Assembly: GCA_003427395.1 (NCBI GenBank)
Contig: BFEA01000009.1
Span: 4,119,835 to 4,146,314, forward strand
Direction of reading: 5' to 3'
Source: Chara braunii
Lineage: Eukaryota; Streptophyta; Charophyceae; Charales; Characeae
DNA length: 26,480 nucleotides
In this document: piece after piece, positions 17,923 to 26,480 of the stretch
How the letters are laid out: each line of letters starts with the position of its first letter
Position numbering within the stretch: position 1 is the stretch's first letter
Made by a program: the position numbers and the translations under genes
Notes under the pieces: model-generated
Seen by the model: only the letters and a program-made list of their open reading frames with translations
What the model was told of the DNA's origin: nothing
Database searches by the model: none

Positions 17923-19071
17923 TCAGTCAATGACGGCAAGTGGTACCCCCTCATAAGTGGGCTTGACTGTCTGGGACTCTGTATCTGGTACACGCTGGTC
18001 CTCCTCATCATTGAGAATCTGAGTGACCATCGATTCTGGGACCAAATAGCTGATGTCAAAGGATGCCGCAGGGTCGGTCTTGCTGATATATACCATACAT
18101 CTAGCCATCTCCTCGTCCGCAACACTCCGAAGGTACAACTCCTCAGCGAGGGAAATGCTGCCAGTGGCACCGATCAAGATCTCGATCCGTCCCTTGCCGT
18201 AGATGTAATCATATGAAACCTCCAGAAAACGGTTTCCATAGAGAGGCTTCCGAAAAGCCTGTATGACGAAATCTGCTCCCACCAAATGGCTGTAGCCATC
18301 CCCAAGATATGAGACTGGTCCCTTCCCCCTTGAAGGGCCGACTACCTCCTCTGACCTGGGTCCTCCTGACATGTAATGTCCGAATCAATCACCCTCAAGC
18401 AAATATCGTGCCAGAAGATAAGCAACCCGTCGTAGGGCTGCTTTCCGCCTGCGTCTCGCTCCAGTGACCAATGTCATAAGATGCTCTGGGCCTGCTCCAA
18501 AACTTAAGCGTACTCAGTCCCTGTGAGTATCCCAGTCAAAATAGTCCCCCAGGTCAACATCGCTCACGCAGCAAGGCTCCTTGTCTGACTCGTCTGTCTC
18601 TGACCTCTGTAGACAGGTGGTAATAGGTATCCCGGATCTGGCNACCTCGCTCCTGATCCTCCTATCTTGACGCCTCTTCTCCTTGCTGCCACCTCTGCTC
18701 AGAGGTTTAGGATTACAGCCGTCAAAGTCATAGAGGGCACCACCTGGTGCAAACGGGATCTGGGGAAACACCACATGTAACCAATGTTCCATCCAGTAAC
18801 TCTCCCTGCGGAAGATATAGTCAGCAATCCGGTCATAGGTGGTTCCCTTCACTCCCTGCTCAGCATCTCTCACGTGATAAGTGATCACCGATGTGTACCT
18901 AGATGTAAGAGACTCATTGGCCCGAATAACGAAGCTCTGATGCCCAACGTGTCGATAGCAGAACTTCTCAACCAGCTTACCCCATGTAGGGGTTGTCTCA
19001 TGTTGAGAAGCCAGCTTGACCAGTCTGCAAAATAATATAGAATACCCCTGGCAAGCTGCTATGCCAAGCAA
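17923..19071 (-). pseudogene. Minus-strand pseudogene of unknown family, two in-frame TGA
   Basis: Two open stretches on the minus strand, 19071-18514 (MLGIAACQG... using TTG; no ATG near) and 18372-17923 (MSGGPRSEEVV...), lie in the same frame. The 126 bases between them are also codable in that frame, broken only by TGA at 18516-18514 and 18387-18385. This looks like one ancestral ORF of at least 380 codons. Upstream the frame stays open to a TGA near 19135; a TTATCTTCAG at about 19088-19079 could be a splice acceptor. One residue is unknown because of the N at 18643. There is a basic patch (KEKRRQDRRIR) in the first half; the second half looks like a folded domain (FLEVSYDYIYGKGRIEILIG). 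I recognise no family. Its position 0.5 kb downstream of a minus-strand PBS-like site would fit a retrotransposon 5' ORF. Confidence 0.5.
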
Positions 19072-19192
19072 TGATGTCCTGAAGATAAGGGGGATATCAA
19101 TAGCCCAGGAAAATAACCCAACTCGATAGGGTCAAAGAGGACAGCACCTCAATAGACTTTCAAGCCAAACTGTTGGCAACCAACTCAATATT

Positions 19193-19420
19193 GGGGCCCG
19201 CCTGAATGGGCCCTTCTGAACAGCAACAACTCGAGATGGGGGCCCGCCTTAATGGGCCCGACTGAACAACAACAACTCGATATAGGGGCCCGCCTGAATG
19301 GGCCCGGCTAAACAGCAACAACTCGATATAGGGGCCCGCCTGAATGGGCCCGGCTGAACAGCAACAACTCGATATAGGGGCCCGCCTGAATGGGCCCGCT
19401 TGAACAGCAGCTCAACAACT
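19193..19420. repeat. Minisatellite, 46-bp period, about 5 copies
   Basis: GGGGCCCGCC begins at 19193, 19239, 19285, 19331 and 19377, exactly 46 bp apart each time. Each unit contains GGGCCC twice (GGGCCCGCCTGAATGGGCCC), so it can form a hairpin, followed by a CAACAACTCGATATA-type spacer. Confidence 0.95.
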
Positions 19421-19570
19421 CATCATAACAACATCATACGAACATCTCTGCAACGAGTGGACTAGAACATGAGGACTTAACTGCAGGTATCGTCACTGAG
19501 ATAGACTGATAATCAAGATATTATCTATGCAGAGGCCAGTTGCAAAATACTGCGTGTGCAAACCGGACTG

Positions 19571-19583
19571 CTCTGATATCATG
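19571..19583 (-). promoter_or_regulatory. Minus-strand PBS-like site next to an LTR-like CA end
   Basis: On the minus strand the sequence reads CTACACACA then TGATATCAGAGCAG. TGATATCAGAG matches the initiator tRNA-Met PBS TGGTATCAGAG at 10 of 11 bases (one G to A transition) and follows directly on a CA, as LTR ends do. The LTR would lie to the right and the internal region to the left. Confidence 0.4.
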
Positions 19584-19799
19584 TGTGTAGGAAAAATACC
19601 GTCCGCACAGGGTCTGATATGAATATCGTCCATGCAGAGACTGATCCGCAAGAAATCAAATCGGCGGGGGTTTGGGGGCTAGTCATACCATCAGAGGCAT
19701 CGTGTCACGTCCTCAAGACTAATCACACTCGCTCGACATGCATCCCCGACCATCATATCGGCTAGACGTGCGTTCCAAAATCATCATAGCACTCGCTCA

Positions 19800-20336
19800 C
19801 GTAGCCTACCCGAGCAAGGGCGCACTCATGTGACAATACCAAGCGTAGGCGCGCATGGGTGCGCACTCAAATCGCAATGCCGAGCATAGGCACGCATGGG
19901 CGCACACTCAAACAACAATACTGATCATGGGCGCACGTGAGCGCATACTCAAATGACAATATCTAGCTTGGGCGCGCACGAGCGCGCACTCATATAGCAA
20001 TACCAAGCTCGGGCACACACGGGCGCACACTCATATAGCAATACCAGGCTCGGGCGCACACGGGCGCACACTCGTATAGCAATACCGAACTCGGGCGCGC
20101 ACGGGCGCACACTCATATAGCAATACCGAGCTCGGGCGCGCACGGGCGCACACTCATATAGCAATACCGAGCTCGGGCGCGCACGGGCGTACACTCTAAC
20201 AACAATGCCTAACTTGGGCAAGCATGGACGCGCACTCTTACAGCAATGCCAAGCTTGGGCGCGCATGGGCGCGCACTCTAACATCAATGTCAAGCTTGGG
20301 CCCGTATGGGTGCGCACTCTAACAGCCAAACCGAGA
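19800..20336. repeat. Minisatellite, 41-bp period, about 12 units
   Basis: The (T/C)GGGCGCGCACGGGCGCAC-type block followed by an ACTCATATAGCAATACCGAGC-like spacer recurs at 19846, 19887, 19928, 19969, 20010, 20051, 20092, 20133 and 20174, always 41 bp apart, with more diverged units before and after. The minus-strand ORF over it is a repeat by-product. Confidence 0.95.
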
Positions 20337-20520
20337 CTGGGCGCGCACTCAAACAGCCAAACTAAGACTGGGCGTGCACTCTAACAGCCAAACGGAGACT
20401 GGGCACGCACTCGATCAGCCAAACTGAGACTGGGCGCGGACTCTAACATCTTGCCCGAGCCTGGGGGCGCACTTAGACAACTTGCCTGAGCTTGGGCGAA
20501 CACTCAGACAACTTGCCCGG
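20337..20520. repeat. Minisatellite, 31-bp period, derived from the 41-bp unit
   Basis: CTGGGCGCGCACTC-type words start at 20337, 20368, 20399, 20430, 20461 and 20492, 31 bp apart. The unit looks like the 41-bp unit with one GGGCGCACA-like block of 10 bp removed; the AACAGCCAAACTGAG spacer replaces CAATACCGAGC. Confidence 0.9.
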
Positions 20521-20549
20521 GCCCGAGCGCGCATGGAAATCTTCAAGGT

Positions 20550-20745
20550 AGAATACACAGATTGAGTGCGCAGTGTTACACAGACTCAAATCCATCAAAA
20601 TTGAGTTCATAAGTTGAGTGCGCACTGTTGCGCTGGCTCAAGATCATCAATGTCAGGTTTTCAGATAAAGTGTGCGCTGTCGCACAGACTTAAAATCATC
20701 AATGCCGGGGTTTACAGATGAAGTGCGTAATATGTTTTTTGCTCA
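20550..20745. repeat. Minisatellite, about 52-bp period, degenerate
   Basis: GAGTGCGCA-like words followed by CTCAAA-ATCATCAA spacers recur with anchor positions 20566, 20618, 20670 and 20723. Two further GAGTGCGCA words occur near 20809 and 20844 with changed spacing. Confidence 0.75.
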
Positions 20746-20999
20746 AAGCCAATCCTTAATGAACACAATGTCCGATTTTGAGAGCGTGCAGTCACTGTCT
20801 CACAAGTTGAGTGCGCAATGTCACACCCGCTCGAATCCGAGTTGAGTGCGCACAATCACACGATCGCTTGGGGACACCGCTACGGAATATTGCTGTTCAG
20901 AGTCATTAAAAGCCAAGTTTTACTGTGCAGTGACGCTCTTGGAGGCGCACAGTTGTAGTTACTAATTGTACTTAAAATCAACATGCTCATCTTGAGTGC

Positions 21000-21440
21000 T
21001 CACAGGTATAGTAAATCGACATGCTCAGCTGAGTGTCTGTTGGCACAATGGATCGCCTTGCTTCATCTGAGTGCCTGCTGGCACGAAAAATCTAAGTGCT
21101 CAATTGAGTGCCTGCTGGCACAGTAAATCGACTTGCTCAACTGGGTGCCTGCTGGCAGAATAAAACAAAGTGCTCAGTTGAGTGCCTGCTGGCACAGTAA
21201 ATCGACTTGCTCAATTGGGTGCCTCCTTGCACAATAAAACGAAGTGCTCAATTGGAGTGCCTGTTGGCACAGTAAATCGTCTTGTTCAACTGAGTGCCTA
21301 CTGGCACAGAAAATCGAAGTGCTCAATTAAGTGCCTGCGGGCACAGTAAATCGACTTGCTCAACTGAGTGCCTGCTGGCACAGAAAATTGAAATGCTCAA
21401 TCAAGTCCCTGCTGGCACAGTAAATCGACTTGCGCAGTGC
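21000..21440. repeat. Minisatellite, 37-bp monomer in an alternating 74-bp dimer
   Basis: GAGTGCCTGCTGGCAC (containing a GTGCC-TGCT-GGCAC hairpin) recurs at 21069, 21106, 21143, 21180, 21217, 21255 and 21292 and onward. The spacer alternates strictly between an AGTAAATCGACTTGCTCAAC type and an AAAATCGAAGTGCTCAATT type, so the true repeating unit is a dimer. Confidence 0.93.
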
Positions 21441-21690
21441 GCTCAAACATACAGCGTCCTCGATGCTCTTTGGCGAGGTGCGCTCAGATGTACAGTGACC
21501 TTGATACTCATTGGCGTGGTGCGCTCAGATATACAGACACTCATTGGCGCGGTGCGCTCGGATACTCATTGGCGCGGTGCGCTCAGATAAACAGTGGCCT
21601 TGATACTCATTGACGTGGTGCGCTCAGATATACAGACACTCATTGGCGTGGTGCGCTCAAATACTCATTGGCGCGGTGCGCTCTGATGTA
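21441..21690. repeat. Degenerate repeat block, 25-bp core with variable insert
   Basis: ACTCATTGGCGCGGTGCGCTC starts at about 21506, 21539, 21564, 21604, 21638 and 21663, giving spacings of 33, 25, 40, 34 and 25. The 25-bp core is constant, while an ATACAGAC or ACAGTGGCCTTG segment is present or absent. Confidence 0.75.
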
Positions 21691-21699
21691 CAGTGACCC

Positions 21700-22015
21700 T
21701 TGTGCTCTCTGGCGCACAGGCATACAGTAACCCTTGTGCTCTCTGGCGCGGCGCACAGGCATACAGTAACCCTTGTGTTCTCTGGCGCGGCGCACAGACA
21801 TACAGTAACCCTTGTGCTCTCTGGCACGGTGCACAGGCATACAATAACCCTTGTGCTTCTCGGCGCGGTGCACAGGCATACAGTAACCCTTGTGCTCTCC
21901 GGCGTGGCGCACAGGCATACAGTAACCCTTGTGCCCTCCGGCGCGGTGCATAGGCATAAAGTAACCCTTGTGCTCTCTAGCGCGGCGCATAGGCATACAG
22001 TAACCCTGATGTGGT
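21700..22015. repeat. Minisatellite, 39-bp period, about 8 copies
   Basis: CAGTAACCCTTGTGCTCTC, then GGCGCGGCGCACAGGCATA, repeats every 39 bp (21725, 21764, 21803, 21842, 21881 and onward). Because 39 is 13 codons, stop-free frames appear on both strands; the ORFs at 21640-22025 are periodicity artefacts. Confidence 0.95.
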
Positions 22016-22035
22016 AATGGTGCACGCCGGAAATA

Positions 22036-22080
22036 AAGATAAAATAAAATAAAATAAAATAAAATAAAATAAAATAAAAA
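22036..22080. repeat. (AAAAT)n microsatellite
   Basis: About eight perfect AAAAT pentamers close the minisatellite block. Confidence 0.95.
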
Positions 22081-22087
22081 CTGGGGC

Positions 22088-22409
22088 TTTATTCATAAGC
22101 GACCAGTTTGACTAAAGGGGGATGATGGAAGTGGGTAGGAGAGGGAGGAAGAAGAGAGGGAAAGAAAAGAGCAAAGGGAGAGAGAGATAGGAGGGGAGGC
22201 AAGGGAGAGGGCCATGACCCTAGTGAGAAGCAAGACTACCTCTTCCCCAAGCTGCTCCACTCCTTTACCTCTCCCTTGCTTGCCTTGTCTTTCTCCATCC
22301 CTTACTTGTTCCAACGCTGCAACTCCCGCTTGCCGGTCCACAAGTGCTTCCGCATTCCCGCAAATGAGGGCCTCTCGTCCCTCTCAAGTGACTCGGCCTC
22401 TCTTTTATA
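22088..22409 (-). promoter_or_regulatory. Minus-strand TATA box to AATAAA unit
   Basis: On the minus strand a good TATA box, TATAAAAG (22409-22402, in TTCACTATAAAAGAGAGG), is followed about 310 bp later by AATAAA (22093-22088). Between them are a pyrimidine/purine-skewed segment (22120-22300) and no credible ORF. A short span from TATA to polyadenylation signal is typical of an LTR R region or a small non-coding transcript. Confidence 0.45.
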
Positions 22410-22439
22410 GTGAAGAGGCCGGGTGATCGGGCAAGGTGC

Positions 22440-22990
22440 AGCAGTCCTTGGGCTAAAAATAGCACAGGCCTGTGCTAAAATTAGCACAAGCCTGCACTAA
22501 AATTAGTGCGGGACTGGGACAGTCCCGACTTTGGGACATGAACAATCAGTCCCGTGTTAAAAATAGCACGGGCCTGCGCTGAATATAGCGCGGGCCTGTG
22601 CTAAAATTAGCGCGGGACCGCGCTAAAATTAGCATGGGATTGGGACCGTCCCGACTTTGGGACACGAACAGTCAGTCCTGTGTTAAAAATAGCACGGGCC
22701 TGCGCTAAATATAGCGCTGGCCTATGCTAAAATTAGCGCGGGACTGCGCTAAAATTAGCGCGGGACTTGGGACAGCCCCGACCTTGGGATACGGACAGTC
22801 AGCCCCATGGTAAAAATAGCGTGGGCCTGCGCTATATTTAGCTAGAGCCTGCGCTAAAAATAACTCAGGCCTATGCCAAAAATAGCGCGGCCAACGCTAA
22901 AAATAGCACGGACATTTGCTAAAAATTAGCGTCGGGCTTGGGCTGGCCTGACTTTGGAATACTAACGGTCGGCCTTGTTTTAAAAATAAA
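22440..22990. repeat. Hairpin-rich TTAGCGC array with about 126-bp higher-order unit
   Basis: Short units such as GCGCTAAAATTAGCGCGGG and AAAAATAGCACGGGCCTG recur every 20-30 bp. Superimposed is a longer unit marked by CGACTTTGGGAC at 22526, 22652 and 22779 (126-127 bp apart), with a degenerate copy near 22949. Many subunits are self-complementary (GCGCTAA with TTAGCGC; GGGACTGGGACAGTCCC). Confidence 0.88.
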
Positions 22991-23406
22991 ACACCCCTCT
23001 TAATCATAATAAGGGGCCTAATCTTATGCCCCTTGACCATTTCGGGCCGTACTCTTCTCGACATGGCAAGTCCGGTCCAAGTGGTCAATTCTATTTTTCT
23101 CACTAACCCCTGGTCCGTTCTTAGTACCGTTTGGACCGGGCCCTACTAACCTGGCCCTTGCAGACGTGGCGGTTCAGCCCAAAAGCCGTGATTCGGTCTC
23201 CATGGGGCTGGACCGTCGCGTCGTCTTGTTAGCTGACTCGACCCAAGGGCCAAACTAGCGTGTCAACATTCTGCTGATCGTGACCATATGCAGTCCTATG
23301 GTGCGGAGGCTGGCCGCGACGAGTCAACTATACGTTGATGCGGCGCGTCGCTGTCTGACAACCATACCAAACCCCATTCCTGGCGTCCCCGCCAGAATCC
23401 CTCTAC

Positions 23407-23413
23407 TATAAAG
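23407..23413 (+). promoter_or_regulatory. Plus-strand TATA box
   Basis: TATAAAG in CCCTCTACTATAAAGAGCC, with TACTCTCATCATTCTCAC about 30 bp downstream as a plausible transcription start. It lies 163 bp before ATG 23576. The layout matches a plant Pol II core promoter or an LTR U3/R border. Confidence 0.5.
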
Positions 23414-23575
23414 AGCCTAATGGCTTACTTACTCTCATCATTCTCACTAGAGTTCGCATCGTTAAGTGTGCTACGCCATTACGCTCTCGCGACTGCCACT
23501 GCTTTCATCGCTCTCAACTTGCTTGCGCTCTTGCCGTGCTATCGCTTATCGTCGCGTAGCTAATCAGCCTTTGCC

Positions 23576-24064
23576 ATGGCGCCAAAGACGCGAGGCTCGG
23601 GCGCTGGACGTGAGAGAGGAGACCGACAGGGGAAGGTGCCAGATCGACCAATCGATCTGACATACGAGGAGGAGAGATCCGAAGAGGAGGAGGAGGAGAG
23701 ATGGGAGGGAACGCGCTTGCACCATCGCTCAGAGGACCGGCGTGGTCGCACTCCGTCGCCTAGGTCCATGATGTACTATACATATAAATACGAGCAGCGC
23801 TATGGCAGCCCGCCTCCACGTTTTGAGACGCCCTCTCGATCGTACCCTTCGCCATATCGTCCTTCCTTTTCTTCAAATCAGCCTCACCCTCGCCAGCTCA
23901 CCATCCTGCCACAGCCGCCTCGCCCTGCGCCACCGCCGTTGTCCATCGTCCACCAGGCTGCACCGTCCGGCCATCGCTTGTGCGTCGTACTTGCGCTGTT
24001 CTTCATCCGCCAGCTTGAGTTGTGCGGCCTCGTATGCTATCCGATATACAAAGGCATCATATAA
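23576..24064 (+). CDS. Hypothetical charged, proline-rich ORF (162 aa)
   Basis: ATG 23576 is in a strong plant context (TTGCCATGGCG) and is the first ATG of this frame downstream of the TATA box at 23407. The product begins with a basic stretch (MAPKTRGSGAGRERG), then an acidic run (EEERSEEEEEERWEG, about residues 31-45), an R/S/Y-rich part, a P-rich part (about 76-125) and a hydrophobic C-terminus (LCVVLALFFIRQLELCG). I recognise no domain. MAPKTR-type starts are seen in some plant retrotransposon gag proteins, so this may be a truncated or spliced retroelement ORF; it may also be the first exon of a host gene. Overlapping frames lack a promoter-proximal start. Confidence 0.4.
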   Translation: MAPKTRGSGAGRERGDRQGKVPDRPIDLTYEEERSEEEEEERWEGTRLHHRSEDRRGRTPSPRSMMYYTYKYEQRYGSPPPRFETPSRSYPSPYRPSFSSNQPHPRQLTILPQPPRPAPPPLSIVHQAAPSGHRLCVVLALFFIRQLELCGLVCYPIYKGII

Positions 24065-26213
24065 AACATATCTAAATCATCAAAGTGCTCGCCCGCTAGG
24101 GCTCGAGTGCTTGCTCAATAAGGCATGGACCTGTGGTCCAAGCCACCATCCAAATCAAAGAAGGATTAGTCTCATCAAGCTTGCGCGGTGCAGTCACCGC
24201 ACGCAAATATCATGACTGCTCATGCAGCCCAATCATACTACCAAATCCCGTTTTCTTGCACTACTAAATCAGTCTCAATCCTAGGTTAATCCCCTCATTA
24301 GGTTTGACCTTGTGCATCATCACAATCATGCCCAATCTTAGACCAAACCCTATCGTTAGGTTTGGCCTAGCAGTCCAAGTCTCAGTCCTGGCCTGCTCAT
24401 CTCAACCTCATCAGATCAGTCCATCTCATCAGCATAACATAATCCTCATCATTATCTCAGTTACAGTCCAGCCACGGGTGGATATGGGACTAATCATCGA
24501 ACTCAGGATCATCTGGGTCATTTTGACCAAAGGCCGCCTCATAAGGGGGAAACATACCAAACCCCTTTCTCTTTGTCTGCTGGCTCTGTGCCACTTACTG
24601 TCGGGTCATACCAAACCCCGTTGTCTTCGTCTGGCTGTAGGGTAACTGTAATGCCAAAAAAATACGAGAAAAGGGTCTCCCCTAAAGACCCTTGCCAACA
24701 CCCCTTCCTCACTCACTCTCAGAGTCTTACCTTTCGGCCTTCCAAGAGTGCCCCCGCTCGCTCTGGTGGGCTCCTCCGCTGACCCAACCCGGCAAGCAGA
24801 GCAAAGTCAGTCATGATTCCCCGTCATGGCAGTCCGACCACCCTCTGAGCCCTTGCTCAGAACAGCTCACGGGGAGCCGCACACCCCTTCATGAAGCCCT
24901 CACTCCGATGAGTTCAGACCCATGGATCAGAAGCTCATTAGTCGACATCAGAGCTTCTGTCTACTCGCTTGACTTCTTGACTAACGCCTGACTCTTTGCA
25001 ACTGTGAGGGGAGCCAGCCAACACCCGACCAGACCCGGCTGGTGAGTCAAAGCTAGTCCACAATTAAGCTTTGCAATAGTGGGCTAGGAGGCCATAATGG
25101 CCCTGTTGCCAGCTGAACAGTAGATACCTGGCTTGGCCCGATGCCAAGGGAATGCACCTGGAGACACGGCCCCCTAGAGACATCCCGATCATAGTGATAG
25201 TAGGAGTCTACCACCTTGATCAACCAATTGTCGGATTTAGACTAGGAGAGGCTCATGATGCCTCCTTCCTTTCCAGCAGGCGGACCAGGTCGCCACCCGA
25301 TGACCCGGGAACGGCTAACCACCCGAAGGTTCGAGGCTATCAGCTGCTATGGCTCGGACGCCCCGTCAACCCAGCTAGCCTCTGGACCTGTGAGAACCTG
25401 CTTCAGGGAATCATCTCTTGCCCAAGAGGCGCAGTTGAAACTCTATGCCTCTTCATGAAGGACATAAGTGCTGACACCGCAGGGGATGCCACTGTGGTTA
25501 GATTCTCGCCGGTGAACCGTTGTGAGAACTCGGCAGTTGCAATGGGAACACTCCTTCCATCAAGAAGAATGCAGCAAGCTCCAAACCGCTGCGATGCTGA
25601 GTGATCTTCGCCCCGACCACAAGATCGGACAGATCACTCCATCGACTATGACACATGACTGACTACCTATCTTTTCAGAGCTCGACAGTATCTAACCGCG
25701 AAGGCCCATCTAAAGAGGAACCCCATCCGATGATGCTGAGTCCCTTGCCACTGGAACACTTCACTAGGTTAAGCACCACCCTCTTTCAGGAATAACCAAT
25801 CAACTTGTGTCGGATGATGCTAGGTAGTCCTCCTTACACTATCGTACTAGGAGGTTGCCCCATCAATTGAGCGCTGACTTATGAGAGGAAGAAAACATAT
25901 TTTTACATTATCCCACAGCCATTCATTCCACAATGCCATGCAGATCAATAAAATACAATAAGAGGCAAGAACGAAAATCCCAAGAACTGCCTTCCAATCC
26001 CCCAGGCATATCCCATGACTGACACATGACAAGCCAGATACAATGCAATGAATTGAAATTTAAAATTTTAACTTACATTCATACAAAACTGGGGCCAATC
26101 TGCGCCCGGTAGACATATGAGTCCACCATTGAGCCGAGCCATCATAGACTGCTCGTATCCAGCTCCGGCATCCGAAATCATACCATAATCATAGCAAGCC
26201 GACTGTCGGCTGC
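24065..26213. other. About 2.1 kb without recognisable gene
   Basis: Only unsupported ORFs, the longest being 25152-25604 with no motif I know. A short word, CATACCAAACCCC, recurs at 24553 and 24607 (and also at 23373 near the TATA box), with a degenerate copy near 24236. The two copies at 24553 and 24607 extend to about 25 bp of similarity. Confidence 0.4.
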
Positions 26214-26480
26214 AGCTGGCGGCATACGGACCACGTCCAAGCATATAATCATCATCTATAGCTGGCGGCTCACTGACCACGTCCCAGCACATAATCGTCA
26301 TCAATAGGTGGCGGCACACTGTCCACGTCCCAGCATATCATTATCATCAGTAGCTGGCGGCACATTGTCCACGTCCCAGCATATAATCATCATCAGTAGC
26401 TGGCGGCACACTGTCCACGTCCCAACATATAATCAACATCTGTAGCTGGCTGCACACTGTCCACGTCCCAATATATAATC
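26214..26480. repeat. Second minisatellite, 46-bp period, runs off the window
   Basis: AGCTGGCGGC-type words start at 26214, 26260, 26306, 26352, 26398 and 26444, exactly 46 bp apart. Each unit holds CACTGTCCACGTCCCAGCA and ATATAATCATCATC. The sequence is unrelated to the 46-bp repeat at 19193. The minus-strand ORF here is a repeat by-product. Confidence 0.95.

Noticed and set aside
19949-20329. 126-codon minus-strand ORF
   Set aside because: It lies wholly in the 41-bp array; the periodic residues reflect the repeat, not a protein.
19193-22080. CRISPR-like array
   Set aside because: The units are continuous tandem repeats without unique spacers of constant length, in a eukaryotic context.
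25152-25604. 150-codon plus-strand ORF
   Set aside because: No motif, and no promoter or start context; left as unsupported.
26068-26319. 83-codon minus-strand ORF
   Set aside because: Mostly within the 46-bp array and without any motif.

Overview
This is eukaryotic repeat DNA, almost certainly from a streptophyte (land plant or charophyte alga). The plant signals are an L1-type LINE whose ORF1 has a DUF4283-like region plus a CCHC knuckle and whose ORF2 is EN-RT-zf-RVT, two primer-binding-site matches to plant initiator tRNA-Met, and telo-box-like TTAGGGTTTT words. I cannot name the genus; a charophyte such as Chara is only a guess. I find no convincing intact host gene. Almost every recognisable unit is a mobile element, a retroposed copy or a tandem repeat, and a 105-base N gap (15253-15357) divides the window.

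Left part (1-2850): a processed U6 snRNA pseudogene with poly(A) tail and target-site duplication (TSD); a 379-bp terminal-inverted-repeat element with a perfect 7-bp TSD; a poly(T) scar between 13-bp direct repeats; a nested foldback element around a nearly perfect 146-bp hairpin; and two short palindromes.

Central part (2851-10257): a nearly complete but decayed LINE. ORF1 (2851-5430) keeps one reading frame for 2.58 kb with six internal stops. ORF2 (5423-9624) keeps its endonuclease, reverse transcriptase and zinc-finger motifs but carries stops and two frameshifts. The start of ORF2 overlaps the end of ORF1 by 8 nt. A 3' region with a compact stem-loop leads to an A-rich tail. The U6 pseudogene and A-tailed scars are the products expected from such machinery acting in trans.

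10.5-15.2 kb: two tandem, diverged copies of one gag-like or unknown gene (the first broken, the second open for 215 codons), a 191-bp tandem duplication, an A-rich retroposon-like tail, and a possible LTR/PBS junction at 14908.

Right part (15358-26480): a long pyrimidine-rich tract; three copies of a GGCAC...TGCCGA hairpin; telo-box-like words ahead of a GC-rich ORF (16942-17496); a minus-strand pseudogene of unknown family (17923-19071); a minus-strand PBS-like site at 19571; and then about 2.9 kb of adjoining minisatellites with periods 46, 41, 31, about 52, 37/74, 25-40 and 39 bp, ending in an (AAAAT)n microsatellite. Next come a minus-strand AATAAA and TATA box, a hairpin-rich TTAGCGC array, a plus-strand TATA box with a short ORF, about 2 kb without recognisable genes, and a second 46-bp minisatellite that runs off the end. 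The PBS, AATAAA, TATA and minus-strand ORF could belong to one large minus-strand LTR retrotransposon with minisatellites inside its LTR. That is the main speculative idea here.
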